This document shows, piece by piece, positions 24,705-32,334 of a DNA stretch of 41,625 nt (position 1 is the stretch's first letter; every line of letters starts with the position of its first letter). The position numbers and the translations under genes were made by a program. This DNA is from Woeseiaceae bacterium (GTDB lineage Bacteria > Pseudomonadota > Gammaproteobacteria > Steroidobacterales > Woeseiaceae), in NCBI GenBank assembly GCA_024640315.1, contig JAHEFF010000016.1, forward strand, positions 1 to 41,625, read 5' to 3'. Below the pieces are notes generated by a model. It had not been told where the DNA came from. It saw only the letters and a program-made list of their open reading frames with translations, and did no database searches.

Positions 24705-26257
24705 GGATCGGTATTGATGTGGGAGGCACGCATACCGATGCGGTTGTCCTCGAAGAGCAAAGCGTCATCGCGTCAACCAAGGTGCTGACGTCGGCGAATG
24801 TAAGGGACGGCGTCGTTAATGCGCTGGACGAAATTCTGGCGCAGAGTAGCGTCGATCACACGGCCATTGAGGCTGTCATGATCGGCACGACGCAATTCAC
24901 GAATGCGGTCATCGAGCGCCGGGAGCTTGCGCCAACGGCCATTGTTCGGATTGCCTTGCCCTCCGGCGAACTTGTGCCGCCGATGATCGACTGGCCGGAC
25001 GACATTGCCGAAGTACTCGGTCGTCACACCTACATGATTCACGGCGGTCGCACCTATGACGGGTTTCCGATTGCGCCGCTTTCTGAAAAAGAAATCGACG
25101 CGGTCATTAGCGACCTGATTGCAAAGAACATCAGGCTGGTAGCCATTTCCGGGGTTTTCTCACCGTCTGACCCCTCGCAGGAGCAGGCAGTTGCTGCGCG
25201 AATCCAAGAAAAAATTCCGGATGTGCGTATCACGTTGTCACACAGCATCGGCCGAATGGGGTTGCTTGAGCGTGAGAATGCCGCGCTACTGAATGCGAGC
25301 TTGCTGCCACTCGCGGACAAAGTGGTTAGTTCGTTTGCGGGTGCGCTCAGTGACCGCAAGATCAAATGTCCATTCTATGTGAGCCAGAATGACGGCACCC
25401 TGATGTCCGCAGAGTTCGCTTCCGAGTTTCCGGCGCTGACATTTGCGTCCGGTCCGACAAATTCCCTTCGCGGCGCCAGCCTCCTGACCAGGCTCAACGA
25501 TGCCGTCGTCGTCGATATTGGCGGCACCACGTCAGACATCGGCGTGTTGCAGGACGGATTTCCGCGGCAATCGAACATAGCAATCGAGGTGGGAGGTGTG
25601 CGCACGAACTTTCGTATGCCCGACATACAGGCCATTGGCCTCGGTGGTGGCAGCCTGGTTCTCGACGAAGGCAGAACAATCGGTCCGCAGTCGGTTGGTT
25701 ACAGGCTGGTCACTGAAGGACTGGTCTTTGGTGGCGAAACCTTGACTACGACGGACATAACGGTTGCGTCAGGCGCCGTCAACATCGGTGATGCGACCAG
25801 ACTCAGCGGTCTTGCGAACTCGGTGGTCGAAACGGCTGTTGCCACGATTCACTCGATCATTGACAGCGGAATCGACCAGATGAAGTCGAGTCGCGACCCT
25901 GTGCCGGTCATCCTGGTCGGTGGTGGCGCAGTTCTCGTCTCAAGATCGCTCGACACGGCATCGGAGTTATACCGGCCCGAACACTCGGGCGTCGCCAATG
26001 CGATTGGTGCCGCCAATGCCCAGGTAGGCAGTGAGACGGAGCGAATCGTTTCCTTCCGCCGCGTGCCGCGAGACCAGGTGCTGGAAGAGATTACCGATCA
26101 ACTCAAAGCGGAGCTTGAGCATGCGGGGGCCATTAGTGACACGATAAAAATTGCCGACATTGAGGAGGCCGCGGTCTCGTACATGGCCGACGAGTCCACC
26201 CGCATACGGGTCAAGATGGTTGGCGACCTTTCCTTCGAACGGCGAGGAACGAGCTGA
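24701..26257 (+). CDS. Hydantoinase/oxoprolinase-family protein, HyuA-like
   Basis: ATP-dependent amide-ring hydrolase subunit of 518 residues from the Hydant_A_N / Hydantoinase_A families. The N-terminus RIGIDVGGTHTDAVVL is the actin-like ATP-binding start; MIGTTQFTNAVIERR and VVDIGGTTSDIGVLQDG are the further phosphate loops, with GLGGGS and VGGGAVLV toward the C-terminus. It lacks a HyuB partner in the window and is paired with a DUF917 gene instead, a recurrent pairing. The GTG at 24701 aligns with the family start. Expected role: opening of a hydantoin- or oxoproline-like ring imported by the preceding permease. Confidence 0.92.
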   Translation: MRIGIDVGGTHTDAVVLEEQSVIASTKVLTSANVRDGVVNALDEILAQSSVDHTAIEAVMIGTTQFTNAVIERRELAPTAIVRIALPSGELVPPMIDWPDDIAEVLGRHTYMIHGGRTYDGFPIAPLSEKEIDAVISDLIAKNIRLVAISGVFSPSDPSQEQAVAARIQEKIPDVRITLSHSIGRMGLLERENAALLNASLLPLADKVVSSFAGALSDRKIKCPFYVSQNDGTLMSAEFASEFPALTFASGPTNSLRGASLLTRLNDAVVVDIGGTTSDIGVLQDGFPRQSNIAIEVGGVRTNFRMPDIQAIGLGGGSLVLDEGRTIGPQSVGYRLVTEGLVFGGETLTTTDITVASGAVNIGDATRLSGLANSVVETAVATIHSIIDSGIDQMKSSRDPVPVILVGGGAVLVSRSLDTASELYRPEHSGVANAIGAANAQVGSETERIVSFRRVPRDQVLEEITDQLKAELEHAGAISDTIKIADIEEAAVSYMADESTRIRVKMVGDLSFERRGTS

Positions 26258-27348
26258 TGACAGTGACGATTACACATGAAGACATCGCCGATCTTTGTAC
26301 GGGATCTGTCTTTCTTGCGACAGGTGGCGGTGGCGATCCTTACATCAGCCAGATTCTCGTTCAGGAGGCGCTGAAGAAGTATGGCCCGGTGGACCTTTTG
26401 CCGCTTGGCGACCTTCCGGACGACGCCCTGGTCGTTACGATTGGTGAAGTTGGTGCGCCCTCCGTCAGCCTCGAGCAACTTCCGATTGGCACAGAATGCC
26501 TTGACGTCATCGATCGGTTCGAAGAGTGGGTCGGTCGCAAGATTACGCACATCGTGTCTTTCGAAGTAGGCGGCGCAAACTCGGTTATTCCGCTGATCGC
26601 AGCGGCCGCTAAAAAAATTCCGCTGATTGACGGCGACGGCATGGCGCGAGCCTTGCCTGAAGCGCAAATGATGACGTTCGCCATTGAGGGCGTGCGTCCG
26701 AGTCCGGCGCTGGCAGTCGACTACACGGGAGGCTGCGTCTATTTTGATACCGCGGACGCGGTTCTTTATGAGCGGCAGGTGAGGAATCTTGCGATGGCCA
26801 TGGGTGGCATGGTCTTTACTGCCGAGCACCCGATGACCTCGGAGGAAGCGAGGCGCGCCATCATTCCCGGTACCATCAGCTTCGCACTGGCGCTGGGACG
26901 AGTGTTGAAAGAGAACTTCGGTAGCGCGGCGTTGGTCGAAAAGCCTCTCAGAAAATTATTCGATGCATCGGATTACGGTGTGCTGAAACATCTGTACACC
27001 GGCAAAATTGTCGACATCAATCGCAAGACAGTTGGCGGCTTTGATGTCGGCGAAGCTGTGCTCGAATCTGTCGGTGATGATCGACCGCCGATGCACCTGT
27101 CGATAAAAAACGAATTCCTGGTAGCGAAGGTGGGCGGGGAGGTGGTTGCGTCCGTTCCGGACCTGATCACGATGGTCGATCACGAAACTTCTTCGCCCAT
27201 TAATTCGGAACGAGTTCACTACGGCCAGCGCGTGACGGTTTTCGGTATCGGTTGTCCGCCACATTATCGAACTGAACGTGCATTAAAAGTCGTTGAACCG
27301 CGTGCCTTCGGTTTTGATTTCGATTTCGTACCCATTGAAAAGCTGTAA
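26257..27348 (+). CDS. DUF917-family protein
   Basis: Protein of 363 residues belonging to DUF917, a family later linked to S-methyl-thiohydantoin desulfurase and frequently encoded beside HyuA-like genes. Landmarks are LATGGGGDPY near the N-terminus, IGEVGAPSVSLEQLP, SFEVGGANSVIPL and IDGDGMARALPE. The ATG overlaps the hydantoinase stop by one base (TGATG), so the two are coupled and probably form a complex or pathway pair. The specific reaction is not readable from sequence. It is the last gene of the M28-permease-hydantoinase operon, with a terminator about 125 bp downstream. Confidence 0.88.
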   Translation: MTVTITHEDIADLCTGSVFLATGGGGDPYISQILVQEALKKYGPVDLLPLGDLPDDALVVTIGEVGAPSVSLEQLPIGTECLDVIDRFEEWVGRKITHIVSFEVGGANSVIPLIAAAAKKIPLIDGDGMARALPEAQMMTFAIEGVRPSPALAVDYTGGCVYFDTADAVLYERQVRNLAMAMGGMVFTAEHPMTSEEARRAIIPGTISFALALGRVLKENFGSAALVEKPLRKLFDASDYGVLKHLYTGKIVDINRKTVGGFDVGEAVLESVGDDRPPMHLSIKNEFLVAKVGGEVVASVPDLITMVDHETSSPINSERVHYGQRVTVFGIGCPPHYRTERALKVVEPRAFGFDFDFVPIEKL

Positions 27349-27472
27349 GCGCTGAGGGTTCTTTTGCTTGCATGGGCCAGCGGAGGGCGTTTGCCGGTCG
27401 CGGCAAGTGACCCGAGATCAATAACTTGAACAGTCAGAGCGGCTGCTTGTCACCGCAGGCAAGCCGATAACC

Positions 27473-27495
27473 AAAGGCGCTCCGCGCCTTTTGTT
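27473..27495 (+). terminator. Probable terminator after the DUF917 gene
   Basis: AAAGGCGC (27473-27480) and GCGCCTTT (27484-27491) form an 8-bp stem with a three-base TCC loop, followed by T-rich TGTTG. It fits a moderately strong intrinsic terminator closing the upstream operon. Confidence 0.6.
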
Positions 27496-27539
27496 GTGAA
27501 TACGCAACAACGACGCTCGGCCAGCCCCGTGCAATGGCA

Positions 27540-27568
27540 TTGACAATTCTTTGCAAACCGACTATCAC
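27540..27568 (+). promoter_or_regulatory. Sigma-70-like promoter of the TonB receptor gene
   Basis: A perfect -35 box TTGACA (27540-27545) is separated by exactly 17 bp from TATCAC (27563-27568, 4 of 6 to TATAAT). Transcription would start near 27575, giving a leader of about 110 nt before the receptor ATG at 27685. Confidence 0.6.
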
Positions 27569-27684
27569 TATGAAAACAACGAGTTTTGACGTGCCGTCAG
27601 GATTTTTAGCGACTGTTGCCTTAGACCAACATCGAGCAAGCCTGGGCGGCGTCTGTTTATCGCTTAGAAGCAGAGGGAATTACG

Positions 27685-30600
27685 ATGCGAATTGCACTCA
27701 TTAAGAGATGTATGACGTGGACATCGATGTGTGGCGGACTTGCCGCGCTGGTGTTGAGTCTTACTTCCGGGACCGTTCTGGCCCAGGACAACGAAATTGA
27801 AGAGATTACGGTAACGGGCTCCCGCATTGCTCGTGACCCGAACCTTTCGGGCGCGCTGCCGGTTCAATCGGTTGATGAGCAGCAAATCCAGATGTCGGGC
27901 GAATTCGCGTTGTCAGACGTGGTGAATGACATACCGGCATTGCTGTCGTCGACGACCTCCGAGAGCTCGATCGATTCGGGAACGTTCACCGATGGCGCCA
28001 ACGTGCTCAACCTGCGCGGTCTCGGTGCCAATCGGACATTGGTGCTCGTTGACGGCCGTCGCCATGTGGGCGGTGTGACGGGTACGTCGGCGGTTGATGT
28101 CGGCTCCATTCCAATGCGGCTCGTTGACCGGGTCGAGGTATTGTCGGGTGGCGCGTCCGCTATTTATGGTGCCGACGCCGTAACCGGCGTTGTCAACTTC
28201 ATCATGAAGGAGGACTTCGAAGGATTTAACGTCGATGCCAGCTATGGCATATCGTCGGAAGGTGATGCCGGTCAGACAACGTTGACTGCTACCTGGGGCA
28301 CGAATTTTGCCGATGATCGGGGCAACATTGCGGTGTCCGTCGACTGGCGCAAAGATGACGGACTGAGGATGGGTGAACGTCCGGGCGCATTGTATGGCAC
28401 AGGCGGCGACTGGGTTAACCCGGCACTCCGATTCCAGCAGGGCGAAATTGGCTCCGACACGCCGCTTTTCGAACAGTATTTCAACTATAACAATACCGGG
28501 CTGATCCATTACGGACTGCCAATTCCTTCTGCCGAGGACTTTGTAGCGGATTACAACGCAGAGTTCGGTGCCGCGATTCAGGTTGGTGACTTGTCAGCGG
28601 CCGAGCTTGCGCTGATCAGCAGGGCGGGCTCCGCGCCACAGCGTGCTGTGCTTCCTGAAGTTACTTTCCCGTTCACTTCGGCATATGGTTACATCGCACC
28701 GGGTGAGGCATTCGGCTTCGGTGGCTGGGATCCGGACACGCCAATCGATCTCAACAACAACGGCGTCCCGGACTGCCAGGACACCTTCTACGGCTATAAC
28801 TCGGTATTTGGCCGGGCATCGTTCGGCGCCATTGGCGGCTGCTGGAACATCAATGCCGACGGTTCCTATTCGGTCATCGAGGATGGACTCGTCGCGGCTG
28901 ACTTCCAGGGATTCGGTGGCACATCGTACGACGTCTACCGGCAGGATTATCTTTCATTCCTGCTGCCTGATGACAAGATTTCGGTCAACGTCATGGGCCA
29001 TTACGACATCTCCGATTCGGCAACCGTTTTCGGTGAACTCAAGTATGTGAAGCAGGAAACAGACCAGTCCGGCGACCCCAACTCGTTCTGGGACCTGATC
29101 CTCGGCGCACCGGACAATCCGTTCATTCCGGAGCCTTTTGCGTCGCTGGCACAGCAAACAGGTGGTATTTCGATTACGCCTGACCCGCATCACTTCGGCT
29201 CCTGGAACTCGACCGAACGTGAGACGGTTCGTGCGGTTATCGGGCTCGAAGGCGAATTCGACAACAGCTGGAGCTACGAGATCAGCGCCAATTACGGGCG
29301 ACATGAGCGTTACCAGACGCAGACGAACCAGGTTGTTGTAGATCGCTGGTTTGCAGCGATCGATGCAACGACAGATCCCGCAACCGGTCAGCCCGCCTGC
29401 CGTTCTTCGGTCGATCCGCTGGCGCCGCCGACGGACACACCATTCGGCATTCCGTCGAACGAAGCAGGTTACTGGTCGTTCACCCCGGGGGACGGTCAGT
29501 GTGTGCCGCTGGATATCTGGAACGGACGGGTCGGCGTCACCCAGGATGCTTTGGACTTCGTGACGGTTGACGAGTGGAACAAGCTGGTCGTCGATCAGTT
29601 TGTTGTGTCCGCGTTCATGACGGGCGACACGTCTGATTTCTTCGAGCTGCCCGCTGGCCCAATCGGCTTCGCAGCCGGTCTCGAGTATCGCGACGAATCT
29701 TCCGACGCGACCTTCGATCCCTGGGCTCGCGGTGTCATTCCGGCGGGCGCGCCGTTTGCTGCAGGTACGCTGCTGAGCGACGTTTCCGCTAACAGCTCGC
29801 TGACTTTCCGTCCGCAGCTGTCGGTCAAGAACCAGGGTGGCAGCTACGATGTTACAGACGTTTTCCTGGAAACATCGATTCCGCTGTTGCGCGACACGGC
29901 GATTGCACAAGAGCTGACGCTCGATCTCGCAGCCAGGCTGTCGGACTACTCGACAATAGGTCAAACGACGACCTGGAAGGCGAACATGATCTGGACGCCG
30001 CTTAACTCGCTGTCATTCCGCGGTACATTTTCGGAAGCGGTGCGGGCGCCGAACATCTCCGAGCTTTTCGACCCTGAGCTTGGCCTGAACTTCCGCCCGG
30101 CCGATCCTTGTGACGTGGCGCAACTTAACGCTATTGCCCAGGACAACCCGACCCTGGCTGCCCAGACGCAGGCAAATTGCGAGGCAGTATTCGCCTCGTT
30201 CGGTCTGGACCCCACGTTCGGCACGGGAAGTTACGCGTTTGTTGATCCACTGTCGGCATCATTCGGTGGTGTCACCAGTGGCAACCGCTTCCTGCAGGAA
30301 GAAACGGCAGATACGTTTACCGTTGGTTTTATCTTCCAGCCGGAATTCCTTCAAGGTTTTGCCCTGACGGTTGATTATTGGGATATCTCGATCGAGGACG
30401 CGATTGAAGCAGTGTCTTCACAGAATATCGTCGATGGCTGCTACCAGGCGCCGACGCTGAACCAGGCGTTCTGCGATCTCTCCGGTCGTAATCAGGACCC
30501 GAATTCCGCGCAGTATGGCGGCTTCAACTTCTTGCGCCAGACAACGCTGAACTTCGCCAAAGTCGAAACCAGTGGTGTCGACTTCTCCGCCAAGTACGCG

Positions 30601-31041
30601 TTTGAGTTGGGTGCGCACGGCTTCGACATCACGGTTCAGGGCACAAAGGTCGACGAAATCAACAACTACGAGAACCCGCTCGACCCGTCGTTCAAGAATC
30701 CCGAACTGCTCGAGATCAACCGTCCCGAACTTGCAGGAAATATCTTCCTTAACTGGTCATTCGGTAATCTCCAGGTTGGCTGGCAGTCACAGTTCCTGGA
30801 TGAAATGCTGTTCGGTGGCATTGAGCAAGAAACGGCTGAGACGCTTTACGGCCGTTCCGTTTTCCAGGAAGCGTTCTGGCAGCACGATCTCAGCGCCAGC
30901 TACCTGATCAATGACATGGTCATGGTCTATGGTGGCGTCAAGAACCTCACGGACGAACAGCCGTTCATCACTGAGAATGCGTTCCCGGCAAGCCCGCGCG
31001 GAACGTTCTTCTTCGTTGGTGTTGACTGGACTGTGAACTAA
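27685..31041 (+). CDS. TonB-dependent outer-membrane receptor
   Basis: Large outer-membrane transporter of 1118 residues. A signal peptide (about 1-35, ending VLAQ) precedes EEITVTGSRIARDP, the TonB-box/plug entrance typical of oxidative proteobacterial receptors. The plug domain (about 45-170) contains LNLRGLGANRTLVLVDGRR and VLSGGASAIYGADAVTGVVN, and a long 22-strand barrel ends in FFFVGVDWTVN. The barrel motif FRGTFSEAVRAPNISELF is also present. Receptors of this long type commonly import peptides or complex organics rather than siderophores; no iron-uptake genes are nearby, while peptidases flank it on both sides. AGAGGG precedes the ATG. It has its own promoter and a strong terminator. 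Confidence 0.96.
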   Translation: MRIALIKRCMTWTSMCGGLAALVLSLTSGTVLAQDNEIEEITVTGSRIARDPNLSGALPVQSVDEQQIQMSGEFALSDVVNDIPALLSSTTSESSIDSGTFTDGANVLNLRGLGANRTLVLVDGRRHVGGVTGTSAVDVGSIPMRLVDRVEVLSGGASAIYGADAVTGVVNFIMKEDFEGFNVDASYGISSEGDAGQTTLTATWGTNFADDRGNIAVSVDWRKDDGLRMGERPGALYGTGGDWVNPALRFQQGEIGSDTPLFEQYFNYNNTGLIHYGLPIPSAEDFVADYNAEFGAAIQVGDLSAAELALISRAGSAPQRAVLPEVTFPFTSAYGYIAPGEAFGFGGWDPDTPIDLNNNGVPDCQDTFYGYNSVFGRASFGAIGGCWNINADGSYSVIEDGLVAADFQGFGGTSYDVYRQDYLSFLLPDDKISVNVMGHYDISDSATVFGELKYVKQETDQSGDPNSFWDLILGAPDNPFIPEPFASLAQQTGGISITPDPHHFGSWNSTERETVRAVIGLEGEFDNSWSYEISANYGRHERYQTQTNQVVVDRWFAAIDATTDPATGQPACRSSVDPLAPPTDTPFGIPSNEAGYWSFTPGDGQCVPLDIWNGRVGVTQDALDFVTVDEWNKLVVDQFVVSAFMTGDTSDFFELPAGPIGFAAGLEYRDESSDATFDPWARGVIPAGAPFAAGTLLSDVSANSSLTFRPQLSVKNQGGSYDVTDVFLETSIPLLRDTAIAQELTLDLAARLSDYSTIGQTTTWKANMIWTPLNSLSFRGTFSEAVRAPNISELFDPELGLNFRPADPCDVAQLNAIAQDNPTLAAQTQANCEAVFASFGLDPTFGTGSYAFVDPLSASFGGVTSGNRFLQEETADTFTVGFIFQPEFLQGFALTVDYWDISIEDAIEAVSSQNIVDGCYQAPTLNQAFCDLSGRNQDPNSAQYGGFNFLRQTTLNFAKVETSGVDFSAKYAFELGAHGFDITVQGTKVDEINNYENPLDPSFKNPELLEINRPELAGNIFLNWSFGNLQVGWQSQFLDEMLFGGIEQETAETLYGRSVFQEAFWQHDLSASYLINDMVMVYGGVKNLTDEQPFITENAFPASPRGTFFFVGVDWTVN

Positions 31042-31067
31042 ACGACGCGCAAGCGACGTAAATGAAG

Positions 31068-31095
31068 ACCGGGGCCCTGTGCCCCGGTTTTTTTT
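31068..31095 (+). terminator. Strong intrinsic terminator of the TonB receptor gene
   Basis: ACCGGGGC and GCCCCGGT form an 8-bp GC-rich stem with a five-base loop, followed by a run of T residues. The end of the T-run overlaps the stop codon of the convergent FAD oxidoreductase gene (31094-31096). Confidence 0.85.
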
Positions 31096-32332
31096 ATCTC
31101 AAAAAACGTTCAACACGAAAGTCAGACAATAAATCGACACGGGTTCCATCGAGGATCTCCATCGCGGCAAGGTGTCCGATGATGGGCGCAAGGGTTACGC
31201 CGCTGTGCATCGAGGCGAGGTAGACGCCCGGCATACCAGGTACATGTCCCACGATGGGCAACGCGTCGAGTGGCAACGGCCGCCAGCCGACGCCGACCTT
31301 GTCAACTTCCGCGCCCAAAAATTGCGGCACGTACCGGCTGGCCATCGCTATGATTTGCGTTGCGTGCTGCATAGCCAGCTCTGCCGTCGGGTAGGCATTG
31401 GGTCTTTCCGTGAGATAGGTGAGGTGTTGTTCTGTCAACGGCGGGCCTGCTTTTTCGCCGAGCACTACACGACCGTCCGGCAGCTGATGAAAGTGCGTGT
31501 CGGTTGTGTAGGAGATCATGTTAATGATCCGTTCCATTGGCCGGGTCGTAACGATGATGCCCGGTGTCGCCGGTTTGACGAGATCGGTTCCAAGACCGAT
31601 CATGGATGCAATCTCATTTGCGCTCGCGCCGGCGGCGACGACGGCGAGATCGACCTCAAATGGTTCGATATCGGTATCGATGCGTATTTTTCCGGAATGC
31701 TGATCGATCCCCGTTACTCGTGCCGGAAAAACCGTTGATCCGCCATAGTCGTTGACTTTTTCCACCAGCGCCATGGTTGTGGCCCCCGGGTCTACTGCGC
31801 CGTCACTGGAACAGTAGGCGACCTGGCGGTCTCCGTTCAGATTCAGGTTGGGTTCGATCCCGGCGACGCGCGACTCATCGATCATCCACGTCGGATCGCC
31901 CAGTTGCTGAATCCGTCGTACCCCTTCGGCAACCTCCTTCTCGCGTTCGGCGGAGTGGTACCACTCCAGGCTTCCGCCCCAGTGAATCGGGAAGTCGACT
32001 TCCCGGGACAGGCGATGGTATTCGTTCTGCGAATGCACCCGGAGGCTGTAGTAGCTTGGTGGCATATCGAAGTACGTTGCATTAATCCACGCGAACGAGT
32101 TGCCGGAAGCTTGAGCTGCTGGCCCTCGCTTGTCGATCAGGATCACTTCGCATCCGCGCCTGGACAGGTTGTACGCGATCGATGCGCCGACAATTCCGGC
32201 GCCGATGACTGCGACACGATTGACCCGCCCGGATGGGCCGGCGGCGGTCGCGGCAAACGACTGGCGCAACGGCGCGCTGGCCGTCGTCAGTCCGGCTGCA
32301 CCGATTGCGCCAAGGAAGCTTCGTCTGTCCAA
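31094..32332 (-). CDS. Tat-exported FAD-dependent oxidoreductase, DadA-like
   Basis: D-amino-acid-dehydrogenase-like flavoprotein (DAO fold, 412 residues). The N-terminus MDRRSFLGAIGAAG is a twin-arginine signal. The FAD-binding fold begins at about residue 40 with VAVIGAGIVGASIAYNLSRRG. WGGSLEW, CSSDGAVDPGATTMALV and the C-terminal VGWRPLPLDALPIVGHVPGM / GVYLASMHSGVTLAP blocks are typical of the DadA/SoxB-type group. The start appears to be TTG at 32332, two bases after the S9 peptidase stop, so translation is probably coupled to it. The substrate may be an amino acid or N-methyl/D-amino acid released in the periplasm. Confidence 0.88.
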   Translation of the reverse strand: MDRRSFLGAIGAAGLTTASAPLRQSFAATAAGPSGRVNRVAVIGAGIVGASIAYNLSRRGCEVILIDKRGPAAQASGNSFAWINATYFDMPPSYYSLRVHSQNEYHRLSREVDFPIHWGGSLEWYHSAEREKEVAEGVRRIQQLGDPTWMIDESRVAGIEPNLNLNGDRQVAYCSSDGAVDPGATTMALVEKVNDYGGSTVFPARVTGIDQHSGKIRIDTDIEPFEVDLAVVAAGASANEIASMIGLGTDLVKPATPGIIVTTRPMERIINMISYTTDTHFHQLPDGRVVLGEKAGPPLTEQHLTYLTERPNAYPTAELAMQHATQIIAMASRYVPQFLGAEVDKVGVGWRPLPLDALPIVGHVPGMPGVYLASMHSGVTLAPIIGHLAAMEILDGTRVDLLSDFRVERFLR

Positions 32333-32334
32333 GA

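Larger units (their letters stand above)
27349..27684. other. Gap between the hydantoinase operon and the TonB receptor
   Basis: This 336-bp non-coding stretch holds a small hairpin TTGCCG-GTCG-CGGCAA at 27391-27406, a likely terminator at 27473-27495, a TTGTTG/CAACAA inverted repeat just after it, and a sigma-70-like promoter at 27540-27568. The remaining sequence down to the receptor start is AT-richer than its surroundings and shows no coding frame. Confidence 0.6.

Noticed and set aside
26098..26829. 243-residue frame antisense to the hydantoinase/DUF917 junction
   Set aside because: No family traits; both plus-strand genes are well supported.
28954..29964. 336-residue frame antisense to the TonB receptor
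   Set aside because: Low-complexity Arg-rich translation, a shadow of the receptor codon pattern.
31845..31865. GGTTCGATCC resembling a tRNA T-arm
   Set aside because: It lies in the middle of the FAD oxidoreductase gene and no acceptor or anticodon stem surrounds it.
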